This document shows, in pieces, positions 1-7,078 of a stretch of DNA of 14,044 nt. A program made the translations under genes and the position numbers. Position 1 is the stretch's first letter; every line of letters starts with the position of its first letter. The notes below the pieces were generated by a model. The model was not told the DNA's origin. It made no database searches and was given only the letters and a program-made list of their open reading frames with translations. The stretch covers positions 6,721 through 20,764 of the forward strand of contig CACZIP010000068.1 of NCBI GenBank assembly GCA_902781245.1. The letters run 5' to 3'. The stretch comes from an uncultured Coriobacteriaceae bacterium (lineage in GTDB: Bacteria; Actinomycetota; Coriobacteriia; Coriobacteriales; Eggerthellaceae).

Positions 1-1
1 A

Positions 2-1015
2 TGGTCCGCGTGGTTCCCGGAGGAGGAGTACTGGCACACGCTGACCACCAACACGGAGGACGGCTGGGCCATCGTCGTAATCGACGACAGGGTCGCCATT
101 GAGGTCAGGCCCGACGAGGTTATGCAGTACGAGAACCCCCGGCTGCAGGACCGCCTCGAGCGGATAAGGGCATGCGCGGCCGAGCTCGTGGCGATGGCCG
201 CCGACGGGGCGTACCGCAAGCTCATCGAGGAGTCGCTTCCCCCGCGCTGCCGCTTCGGCTTCATAAAGCGGAAGACGTGGTGGAATCGCCTCGGCAAGGA
301 GGACCTCTTCGATGACGCCAAGGCCGGGCAGGACGAGGCCGAAGAGCTCGCGGAGCTGCTCAGGGCCCAACCGGAACAGGAGGACATCGGCCGGCTGCCC
401 GAGCTTTGCGCCCGGCAGTACTTCGACGCACTGAAGGGCGCCTACGTCGCCGCCGGCTACGCCTACGACAGGGAGTCCAACCATCTCGGACTGCCCGCCG
501 ATGACAGCCGGGCATGGTACGTGCGCTTCGGCGACGCGAGGGACGAGAGCATCCTGAAACTCGACCAGGACTCCTGCGAGGCCTTCGCGGCGTGGTTCGA
601 CGACGAAAAGCACTTCTTCAACCACACCTTCGAGGTGCTACAAGGCCCAGGCTTCTCGCGCGTCTACCTGCAACCACGGCACGACGAGCAGGGCTGGTGC
701 TTCACGCTCACCAACTCGATCACATGGCACGCAGCCGACGTAGCCAGGATCTGGCGCTACCTGAACGGCATCGGGTTCCCGACGTACGTGCACAACGCAA
801 GCGACCTAGCGAACGCACTCCTTGGCGAGGACGACCTGCTCGTCGTCCCCTTCAACGAGGGCATATGGTATCGGGGCACCGAGCATTTCGGAAGGCATGC
901 CGTCACGTGCGTCCACCTCCCGCAGGAGGGCGCGGAGGCCATCCTGGACGACATCGAATGGGTCGACGAGCCTGTGCCTAAACTTATAACGCGAGAAGAG
1001 GTGGACGGGCTATGA
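2..1015 (+). CDS. Hypothetical protein, 5'-truncated by the window
   Basis: The reading frame is open from base 2 to the TGA at 1013-1015, so 337 residues are visible. An ATG lies at 122, but the 40 codons before it read as ordinary protein (acidic and Trp-rich, for example EEEYWHTL and GWAIVVIDD) in the same frame. The true start is therefore probably left of the window. The protein is acidic and soluble-looking, with no signal peptide or membrane segment. A basic patch, RFGFIKRKTWWNRLGKEDLF, lies about 35 residues after the internal ATG. The C-terminal half is rich in aromatic residues. I do not recognise a family. Its stop overlaps the start of the metallophosphoesterase gene (ATGA), so the two are almost certainly co-translated and perhaps functionally linked. 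Codon use is strongly GC-ending, unlike genes at the right end of the window. I am confident that it is coding; its function is unknown. Confidence 0.8.
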   Translation, partial: WSAWFPEEEYWHTLTTNTEDGWAIVVIDDRVAIEVRPDEVMQYENPRLQDRLERIRACAAELVAMAADGAYRKLIEESLPPRCRFGFIKRKTWWNRLGKEDLFDDAKAGQDEAEELAELLRAQPEQEDIGRLPELCARQYFDALKGAYVAAGYAYDRESNHLGLPADDSRAWYVRFGDARDESILKLDQDSCEAFAAWFDDEKHFFNHTFEVLQGPGFSRVYLQPRHDEQGWCFTLTNSITWHAADVARIWRYLNGIGFPTYVHNASDLANALLGEDDLLVVPFNEGIWYRGTEHFGRHAVTCVHLPQEGAEAILDDIEWVDEPVPKLITREEVDGL

Positions 1016-1716
1016 CCTTCTACATCACTGGGGACAAGCACGGCAAACTGAAGCCCGTGAAGCGTTTCGCAAAAGACAACGGGCTCACCACCGCAGACAC
1101 CATGGTCGTCCTTGGGGATGCCGGCTTCAACTACTTCGATGACGAGCGCGACGGATGGACGAAGGGAACCGTCGCGGGAATCGAGCCGACCGTCTTCTGC
1201 ATCCACGGCAACCACGAGATGCGCCCCCAGTCGCTGCCGCGGCTTTACCGCGAAGCGAAATGGAACGGCGGGACGGTGTTCGTCGAGGACGCCTACCCCA
1301 ACATCCTCTTCGCGAAAGACGGCGAGGTCTACGACCTCGACGGCGTCAAGGTCATCGCGATCGGCGGGGCGTACAGCGTCGACAAATGGTACCGCCTCGA
1401 GCGTGGCGCGAAGTGGTTCCCAGACGAACAGCCCGACGACGAGGTGAAGGCCAGCGTCGAAGCGAAGCTGGGCGAGCTCGATTGGAGAATCGACGTCGTG
1501 CTCTCTCACACATGCCCGTTCGGCTACGAGCCAACCGAGGCATTCCTCACAGGCATCGACCAAAGCATGGTAGACACGTCGACCGAAGTCTGGCTCGACG
1601 GGATTGAACGTCGTCTCGACTACAAGAAATGGTACTGCGGCCATTGGCACATCGAGAAGAGCATCGACCGGATGCGCTTCATGTATAACGAGTTCGAGCC
1701 ATTGGGATTGGCATAG
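1012..1716 (+). CDS. Calcineurin-like metallophosphoesterase
   Basis: This 234-residue protein has the complete metal-binding signature of the metallophosphoesterase superfamily: GDKHG at residues 7-11 (the D-x-H pair), GDAG at 35-38, GNHE at 66-69, SHTCP at 165-169 (third-block His), and GHWH at 210-213. Such enzymes coordinate two divalent metals and hydrolyse phosphomono- or phosphodiesters. The substrate cannot be read from the sequence. No signal peptide or membrane helix is seen, so it is probably cytosolic, and its length is typical of small stand-alone members. It starts at an ATG overlapping the stop of the preceding gene by four bases, with an AGAGGTGG ribosome-binding sequence about 9-10 bases upstream. 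This makes a coupled pair with the unknown protein. A 19-bp perfect inverted repeat begins 27 bases after the stop. The family is certain; the specific role is not. Confidence 0.93.
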   Translation: MTFYITGDKHGKLKPVKRFAKDNGLTTADTMVVLGDAGFNYFDDERDGWTKGTVAGIEPTVFCIHGNHEMRPQSLPRLYREAKWNGGTVFVEDAYPNILFAKDGEVYDLDGVKVIAIGGAYSVDKWYRLERGAKWFPDEQPDDEVKASVEAKLGELDWRIDVVLSHTCPFGYEPTEAFLTGIDQSMVDTSTEVWLDGIERRLDYKKWYCGHWHIEKSIDRMRFMYNEFEPLGLA

Positions 1717-1743
1717 CAAAAGCATATTCCGTACCGAAATCGG

Positions 1744-1789
1744 GGACTCGAAATCACAAATACTGACCGCTATTTGTGATTTCGAGTCC
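1744..1789. repeat. Perfect 19-bp inverted repeat (hairpin) after the phosphoesterase gene
   Basis: The left arm GGACTCGAAATCACAAATA (1744-1762) and the right arm (1771-1789) are exact reverse complements around an 8-base spacer, CTGACCGC. It sits 27 bases downstream of the phosphoesterase stop, so it could end that transcript. However, no T-tract follows on either strand and the arms are AT-rich in their inner part. It could instead be a dispersed palindromic repeat or a binding site. The repeat itself is certain; its function is not. Confidence 0.85.
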
Positions 1790-1882
1790 AATGGACCCGT
1801 TCAATATGTCAGAAATACTATGCACTTTTTCTAGAAACAACCAAACATTGGGAACGGGCGAGGACGCGAGCAACGAGAGCAT

Positions 1883-1924
1883 CGCCAACAACGAAAATGC
1901 TGATTAGCAGATTCGTTGTTGGCG
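1883..1924. repeat. 13-bp perfect inverted repeat with nested hairpin
   Basis: CGCCAACAACGAA (1883-1895) pairs exactly with TTCGTTGTTGGCG (1912-1924). Inside it, after a two-by-two internal loop, TGCT (1898-1901) pairs with AGCA (1906-1909) around a GATT loop. The whole element could fold as one extended stem-loop in DNA or RNA. It lacks a flanking T-run, so it is not an obvious intrinsic terminator. Confidence 0.7.
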
Positions 1925-2034
1925 TATTGGGAAAAACGCTTCGAATCTGTGCAATGAAGATGTGGATTTGAATCTTCGTTGTAATGCGCCTATTCTCTCC
2001 TGATTCTTTCTCGCGGTATCGCCGGTACATCGCA

Positions 2035-2063
2035 GCCCCGACACCCTTTTTATTTGTCGGGGC
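2035..2063. repeat. 9-bp GC-rich inverted repeat
   Basis: GCCCCGACA (2035-2043) and TGTCGGGGC (2055-2063) are exact reverse complements around an 11-base T-rich loop. The stem is stable, but no T-run follows the right arm on the plus strand or the left arm on the minus strand. The role is unknown; a terminator or structured RNA element is possible. Confidence 0.55.
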
Positions 2064-2230
2064 GCATGGGGCCTCAGATACACGGCTGGACCATGTGATA
2101 TACACGTCGATGTCCGTCTTGTTTTTCGACACATGGATTATAAAAAACGGCCGTATGTCGTAACTGCCGAAAAATGCCGATATACCAGGTCATAAATTAC
2201 GAAAACCTGTTACAGATTACTTGTGGCATT

Positions 2231-2261
2231 ACGACCTTCGGGTTGGTAGCCCGAAGGTCGT
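2231..2261 (-). terminator. Probable terminator hairpin of the Druantia-like operon
   Basis: ACGACCTTCGGG (2231-2242) pairs perfectly with CCCGAAGGTCGT (2250-2261) around a 7-base loop. It starts 19 bases downstream of the helicase stop codon on the minus strand, where an operon terminator is expected. A canonical U-tract is missing, which is tolerated in some high-GC actinobacterial terminators. The position and the 12-bp GC-rich stem support the call. It could also be a mere palindromic repeat. Confidence 0.5.
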
Positions 2262-2280
2262 CGACTGAAAAAGCTCAGGT

Positions 2281-5139
2281 TTAATTCTTGCCTAATAAAG
2301 CCCCGAGGATTCTCTTCGCAGCTCCTCGAGAGAGCTTCGCCTGCTTCATCTGGTTGTAGTAGTTCGCAATGCAGCCATAGCAACACGTCTCGTCTCCGCA
2401 ACCACAATGCCCGTCGACAACCCGATAGGCTTCTTCGATGAGCTCTTCGACCCTATCACTAAGTTGATTGGCGTGCCCGGCGCCACCGGGAACATCGTCG
2501 TAGATCATGACCGAAGTGCTATGCATTTCGTTTTCGTATAGGGTTCCGCCTAGCTCGGTTTCCGGAATCTCTAGAATCGACGCAGCGGCGGTGAACAGCG
2601 CCCACATTACGGCTTCCCAATCTTCCTTTTCCGCATAGGGAGCTGAGTCAATTTCGATTATCAATTCGAGCACGTCGCTGACAAAGGAAGCGCCGAGAGC
2701 GTTGTAGCTGGATATGTGCGGGGTGCGACCGCTCCTCTCACACCAGTAGGCGTGCTTGATTGCTTCGCCACCGACTGCCGCGCCGTTGCAATAGTCGCAA
2801 ACCTGAAAACCCATCTTCGGTGCGTTCAGGACGCAGAGCTGACCGTTGCCAGCATAGCGTTTGTACACCCTGCCCCCATCGAGTTGGATTGGCACCAACA
2901 CCGCCTCGTGTGGCCAGTGCTGGCTGAAATATACATTCGAATAGCCTTTTGCCCTCGGCTTGTGCAGGCCAACACCCTTATCGATTGACTCGCCGACAAA
3001 GCCGTAAGAGGGAATCAACATGCGCCTTTCAAGCTTGAATTCCGTATGGCATACAGGGCATTCGCCGAAATCGTTGTAGTTCTCGATAGGCCAGACAAAA
3101 GCGCCGCATTCGGGGCACTTTCCGTAACGGCGAATTCTCAACTCCTGCCCCCTGGGCTTCTTTATTCCGACGGATTTCCAGAGCGTTTTGCCTGCAACGA
3201 CTTCAGATCCTGGCGCGTATTCTCTGATAGCCTGGCGCATACCGCGGGACAGGGATAGCCTGTTTTCCTCAACCGACTGCTCGATGGCGGGAAGGTGCAG
3301 CTCCACCAGGTCTGTTGGGAAGCCATACTTGGGGAGGATGCCGTTCTCGGCCAGTATCGAGATGGTCTTCTCGCGCTTGAGAGCACCCAGCGAGCGCATC
3401 AAGTTGGATGCGCGGTACTCATCCTCCTCTTTGACGGCTTCGATGCCCTCCTGAACTCGCGCGAAGTCCGCATGTTTGAGGATGTGAGTCAGCGGCAACC
3501 TCCCACCTTCCACGCCCTCGTCTTCGTTTGGCTTTGCGACGAGCTTGGAGACCCAGGACCACGATTCGACACCGATCTCCTCGGCAACAGGAAGATCCTG
3601 GGGTATTATCCCTGCCAGCTGCCTCGATATGCTTGCTGGTTGCTCTGCAAGGAAATCTCGCAGTTCCCGAAGGCCATTCGGTTCTTCAACGGAAAGATCC
3701 ATGAAGTCGTTGTAATCGTGGGAATAATCCTTGCCCCTTTCGCTCGCATCGCGGAAAAACTCTGACATGGCTACGGCGAAGACATGTCGGATGGCGATTG
3801 CGCTGTTGTCCAGATAGCACACGGGCACGCGGGTGTCGCCGGCGATTATCTTCGCAGGGTCATCGAAGTGGGCGATGTCATGTGGCCTTAACCTTGCGAA
3901 CGTTATTGCGTATCCGGGCTTGCCCGCGCGTCGGCCCACTCGCCCCGCGCGTTGGGTGTAATTCGCAGTCGAAGGCGGGACGTTTCTCATGAAGATTGCC
4001 CTCAAGTCGCCGACGTCGACACCGAGCTCGAAGGTGGTGGTGCAGCTTAGAACGTTTACATCTCCCTTGATGAAAGCGCTCTGGATCTCGCGTGCCTTCT
4101 TCGAAGAAAGCTGCGCTGTATGCTCCTCGATATCAAGCGGAAGGGCCTCCTCTTGATAAACCACCTTGTAATAGCGATCTTTATCTTTGGCCTCTGCGAA
4201 AGTCATGCGCTGCATATGGCCCGTGCACTTTGAAGTGGTGCAAACGCCGTTGGTGTCAAGGTGGGTCTCGCATCCGCAAGAATCGCACCTGTACACCACA
4301 TCGTCGTCTCTGTGCGGGTAGAGAGTCCAGATGTCTTTATTGAGCCGGAATCTCTCTTTCGATCCGATGAGGTAATCTTCGCCCTTGAAGTAACCTTTCA
4401 GGTATTGGACGAGGAACATGTAAAGCGACTGCAAGAGCTTCAAGGAGTCATCACGCGTGATCTCGACACCGTGGATTGCAGCCGCATACTTGCGGATGAA
4501 GGCACTCCTCTTGTTCTCGACCGTGCTCGAGGGAGTGCCTGCGAATTGGACAACGTCTTTCGGCTTAGATGCGCTTTCTCCGCCCAGTATGACGAGGTTG
4601 CCGCGCTTTTCGCGGTTGTTTCGCATGGGCGGCACGCCTTCCGGCACCTCGATCACATTGCGTTCGCGCAAAAGCTCGAGACACACCTTGGCAAACACGA
4701 TGTAATCTTCCTCGGTGAGCCATGCCAGGTTGCCTGTATTGATCTGCCCGACGCATTTGGAGACCAATCCGCCGACTCTAGGATCGTCGAACCCCTCGTT
4801 GAATGCCGTGGGCTCGATGCGGATGACCCCCAGGCCCTCCAAGCTGTTCCGAGAGTCCTCGGCCGCCAATTCGTCGAGGATCCAGGCTGTCGCCTGGTCC
4901 TTCTTGTCTGCACCGAGAAGTCCTGGATAGCGCTTGTTGGCAGTGCTTGCAATCCAGTTGATGACAGCCGTCGGGCTGCAGCCTTCCCATGCTTCGCTTT
5001 TGGCTTCAACCGCCTCGCGAATCAGCTGGCGGCGGGTGACACTGCCGTAAGTGCGGTCCATCGCAGGCGCGAAGAACGCGGCGTCTTGCCGTTTGTCAGA
5101 GAAGCAGATGATGTTTCCGGCACGACGCTCCTCGTACAT
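2281..5139 (-). CDS. druE: DruE-like DUF1998 helicase, C-terminal part (split by frameshift)
   Basis: This 952-residue frame carries the second helicase lobe and C-terminus of a large superfamily 2 helicase. It opens with motif IV (NIICFSDKRQDAAFFAP, residues 9-25). A cysteine cluster follows (CDSCGC near 285, C300, C305), then motif V (TTFELGVDVGDL, about 368-379) and motif VI (YTQRAGRVGRR, 394-404). A second zinc-type cluster (CPEC at 674, CPVC at 694) precedes the DUF1998 hallmark YDDVPGGAGHA (880-890) and a final cysteine array (HCGCGDETCCYGC, 911-923, then NQMKQAKLSRG). It lacks Walker A and DEAH motifs, which sit in the neighbouring frame upstream. The frame stays open back to 5169, so the annotated ATG at 5139 is internal to the original gene. 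No good ribosome-binding site precedes it. Domain order and the upstream DruH-like gene match DruE of Druantia type III. DNA translocation during phage restriction is the inferred role. Confidence 0.8.
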   Translation of the reverse strand: MYEERRAGNIICFSDKRQDAAFFAPAMDRTYGSVTRRQLIREAVEAKSEAWEGCSPTAVINWIASTANKRYPGLLGADKKDQATAWILDELAAEDSRNSLEGLGVIRIEPTAFNEGFDDPRVGGLVSKCVGQINTGNLAWLTEEDYIVFAKVCLELLRERNVIEVPEGVPPMRNNREKRGNLVILGGESASKPKDVVQFAGTPSSTVENKRSAFIRKYAAAIHGVEITRDDSLKLLQSLYMFLVQYLKGYFKGEDYLIGSKERFRLNKDIWTLYPHRDDDVVYRCDSCGCETHLDTNGVCTTSKCTGHMQRMTFAEAKDKDRYYKVVYQEEALPLDIEEHTAQLSSKKAREIQSAFIKGDVNVLSCTTTFELGVDVGDLRAIFMRNVPPSTANYTQRAGRVGRRAGKPGYAITFARLRPHDIAHFDDPAKIIAGDTRVPVCYLDNSAIAIRHVFAVAMSEFFRDASERGKDYSHDYNDFMDLSVEEPNGLRELRDFLAEQPASISRQLAGIIPQDLPVAEEIGVESWSWVSKLVAKPNEDEGVEGGRLPLTHILKHADFARVQEGIEAVKEEDEYRASNLMRSLGALKREKTISILAENGILPKYGFPTDLVELHLPAIEQSVEENRLSLSRGMRQAIREYAPGSEVVAGKTLWKSVGIKKPRGQELRIRRYGKCPECGAFVWPIENYNDFGECPVCHTEFKLERRMLIPSYGFVGESIDKGVGLHKPRAKGYSNVYFSQHWPHEAVLVPIQLDGGRVYKRYAGNGQLCVLNAPKMGFQVCDYCNGAAVGGEAIKHAYWCERSGRTPHISSYNALGASFVSDVLELIIEIDSAPYAEKEDWEAVMWALFTAAASILEIPETELGGTLYENEMHSTSVMIYDDVPGGAGHANQLSDRVEELIEEAYRVVDGHCGCGDETCCYGCIANYYNQMKQAKLSRGAAKRILGALLGKN

Positions 5140-7078
5140 ACCGGCAAACCAATCGTCCTCGTCGGGCTCTCATGGGCTGGATAGCAATTCGGGACTGGTA
5201 TCCGCAATGGCGGCATCGGGCTTCGCTCTCGTCGGCCTGCTTGTCCTCCACCTCGTTCAGGGCGACGGGGATACACCGTGCTTCCTCGTGGGCAAAGCGG
5301 TGCAATCCGCCTTCCGCTTCATGGTGCAGCGATCCGCATACGGGGCAGAGCCACTGCACTTTTTCGTCCGGATCCTTCTCCGAGCAGTCGGCCAGGATGC
5401 GGTAGTAGGTTCTCGGGACGAACTCGTCGTCTGCGTCGATACCCTCGTGCCTGGGGTTGAGCCAGGCCGTCGGCGCCTCTTTGGCCGATCCCTCGTTGCC
5501 GAGGATGTAGGCTTGGCCGCAGTGGCGGCAGACCGAGACTTCGTATACTGGCGTGTCGTGGTCGTCGTCGTAGGCATCGCCTATGGTCTTGTGCGGCGTG
5601 AGCCTGCGTGTGTGAAGGTTCAGGAAGATCCCCTCTGGCGCCCTGAGGAAAGAGTGGTAGCGGCTCGACAGGATTGGCACGTCTTTGGACCTCTGGGCGG
5701 AAGAAAGCACTTCGACCATGGCGGTGAGGATGGAGACGCCATCGGTGTCGCCACGCAGCCCGTCGATGCCGATCTCCTCTATCCGTGAGATATCGGTCAA
5801 GTCCAGTAGGTTGACGCAACGTCCTACTAGTTTCATCGCCGAGCTTTCTCCCAGCAGTATCCTGCCAAGTCCCATCAGAGCGGTTTCCCCGCTCATTCTC
5901 GATAGCACGCTTTCGGGAACGTCTGCTTGTTGGAGGATTGCGTGGAGGCGTTCGGCCGAAGGTTCCTCCGACTGCGCCAACTCCGCGCGCAGCTCAATCC
6001 AGGTTTCCAAGGGAAGTGCACCCCATGGCGATGGGTCCAAAGCGTCTTGTGGTTGGTCCTTGATGCTTGTGACCACATCGAGGTCGTCTCCATCGCAGAT
6101 GAAGGGCTCGCCGAAAAGGTCTCGGGCGAACCGCGCGACTTTCGGCCTGTCTTCCTCAGAACCGATGGTTGCGGACGTTGCATAGCAGTGCAGCGTCGGG
6201 TAGGTACCCGTTTCAGTTTCGATGCGGGCCTTGAGGCGCCTGAGCAGGTAGGCTATCTCCGTGCCGAGAGCGCCCGAATAAACATGCGCTTCGTCGATGG
6301 CGATGTGGCGCCAATTCGCTCCGAAGACGCCGCTGAACAAGGGGGCATCTTCTGGCCTCAAGAGCAAGTACTCGAGCATTGAGTAGTTCGTGAGCAGGAT
6401 GTTTGGGGGGTTCTTACGGATTTCCTCGCGTGAGATGATTTCATTTGACAGCTTTACCTGCCCTGGGTTCTCGTCGTTCCATTTGGTGCGGGCTTTCGCT
6501 TCAGTCTCCTCCGTGTCGCCAGTATAGCGGCCGAAGGTTATATCTGTGCCAGCGAGCAGGTCGCGTAGACGCTTGAGCTGATCGTTCGCCAGCGCGTTCA
6601 TTGGATACAGGATCATAGCGCGGACGCCTCCGGAAGCGCCTTTCTGCTCAAACTCCGAGAGGATGTCGTTGAGGATTGGCAGCAGGAAGCATTCCGTCTT
6701 GCCCGATCCGGTTCCGGTGACCACAGCATAGTTCCGTCCTGAGGCTGCTTTCCGAATGGCCCTCACTTGATGGACGTACAAAGCGCGTTCGGGATCGAAT
6801 TTCCGGAGATCCCCGCCGCCGAGATTCAGCATGCTTTCACACAGCACGCCCTCACTCACCAAGTCGGCTACGGATTTGTCCTTACGGTATGGTGGCGCTG
6901 CTTCTAAGAACGGGCCCTTTGCAAGATAGCCGGGCTCGGAGAGAATCCGCTCGAGCTGGCTTTGCAGGTCGGCGTCGGCGAAGTGGATGGTCGTTGCGAT
7001 ATACTCGCGATAGGAATCCTCCACTTTGCGAGCGGTTGCTATGGGGTTGAACTCTTTTGCCTCGATCATTCTCATCAC
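5096..7078 (-). CDS. druE: DruE-like DEAH helicase, N-terminal part (split by frameshift)
   Basis: This 660-residue frame holds the first RecA-like lobe of the DUF1998 helicase. It has a Q-motif-like YVHQVRAI (101-108), Walker A TGTGSGKT (121-128), motif Ia LYPMNALANDQ (157-167), and the family-typical LLTNYSMLEYLLLRP (228-242). DEAH is at 262-265 in IDEAHVYSGALGTEIA, and motif III ATSATIG at 300-306. YHSFLRAPEGIFLNL (474-488) and three CxxC pairs (CRHC 517, CPVC 578, CRHC 622) indicate a zinc-binding insert before lobe 2. After Met636 the frame turns into an Arg-rich tail with no helicase character, whereas the +1 frame continues naturally (DEDDWFAGMYEERR). This shows a one-base shift near 5170. 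Starts GTG 7078 (GTGA overlap), ATG 7075 and ATG 7069 are all possible; AGCAGG at 7079-7084 best serves 7069. It is directly coupled to the upstream 1024-residue gene. Unless the shift is a sequencing error or recoded, the product lacks lobe 2. Confidence 0.8.
   Translation of the reverse strand: MMRMIEAKEFNPIATARKVEDSYREYIATTIHFADADLQSQLERILSEPGYLAKGPFLEAAPPYRKDKSVADLVSEGVLCESMLNLGGGDLRKFDPERALYVHQVRAIRKAASGRNYAVVTGTGSGKTECFLLPILNDILSEFEQKGASGGVRAMILYPMNALANDQLKRLRDLLAGTDITFGRYTGDTEETEAKARTKWNDENPGQVKLSNEIISREEIRKNPPNILLTNYSMLEYLLLRPEDAPLFSGVFGANWRHIAIDEAHVYSGALGTEIAYLLRRLKARIETETGTYPTLHCYATSATIGSEEDRPKVARFARDLFGEPFICDGDDLDVVTSIKDQPQDALDPSPWGALPLETWIELRAELAQSEEPSAERLHAILQQADVPESVLSRMSGETALMGLGRILLGESSAMKLVGRCVNLLDLTDISRIEEIGIDGLRGDTDGVSILTAMVEVLSSAQRSKDVPILSSRYHSFLRAPEGIFLNLHTRRLTPHKTIGDAYDDDHDTPVYEVSVCRHCGQAYILGNEGSAKEAPTAWLNPRHEGIDADDEFVPRTYYRILADCSEKDPDEKVQWLCPVCGSLHHEAEGGLHRFAHEEARCIPVALNEVEDKQADESEARCRHCGYQSRIAIQPMRARRGRLVCRYVRGASCRKHHLLL

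Larger units (their letters stand above)
1790..2280. other. Non-coding intergenic region with several hairpins
   Basis: About 560 bases separate the phosphoesterase stop (1716) from the end of the helicase gene (2281). I see no convincing gene here. The overlapping minus-strand frames (up to 104 codons, ending near 1818) begin with poor or absent ribosome-binding sites and have unnatural composition. The stretch holds three further perfect inverted repeats (1883-1924, 2035-2063, 2231-2261) beyond the one at 1744-1789, and its right half is AT-rich. No tRNA, CRISPR or recognised riboswitch was seen. Confidence 0.6.

Noticed and set aside
757..1791. Long minus-strand open frame (344 codons) opposite the first two genes
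   Set aside because: It is antisense to two well-supported plus-strand genes, begins inside the 19-bp inverted repeat, and its composition is that of a high-GC shadow frame.
1818..2132. Minus-strand frame of 104 codons in the intergenic region
   Set aside because: It has a GTG start without a ribosome-binding site, an overlapping alternative frame, the 13-bp inverted repeat lying inside it, and no family resemblance.
1744..2261. CRISPR array or retron in the repeat-rich intergenic region
   Set aside because: The repeats are unrelated inverted pairs, not regularly spaced direct repeats, and no cas gene or reverse transcriptase is nearby.
5139..5169. Independent translation start for the helicase C-terminal part
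   Set aside because: There is no adequate ribosome-binding site before the ATG at 5139, and coding character continues in frame upstream to 5169, so a frameshift explains the sequence better.
4261..5184. Plus-strand open frame (307 codons) opposite the helicase
   Set aside because: It lies wholly antisense to sequence with clear helicase motifs. It has no ribosome-binding site evidence and no recognisable domain.
5051..5788. Plus-strand open frame (245 codons) opposite the helicase split
   Set aside because: It is antisense to the zinc-binding insert of the helicase, and its Val/Arg-rich composition is typical of a shadow frame.
2281..7078. DISARM (DrmA/DrmB) interpretation of the DUF1998 helicase
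   Set aside because: Helicase motifs and the DUF1998 end belong to one broken gene rather than separate DrmA and DrmB proteins. No phospholipase-D-type DrmC is present, and the methyltransferase is distant and convergent with another gene.
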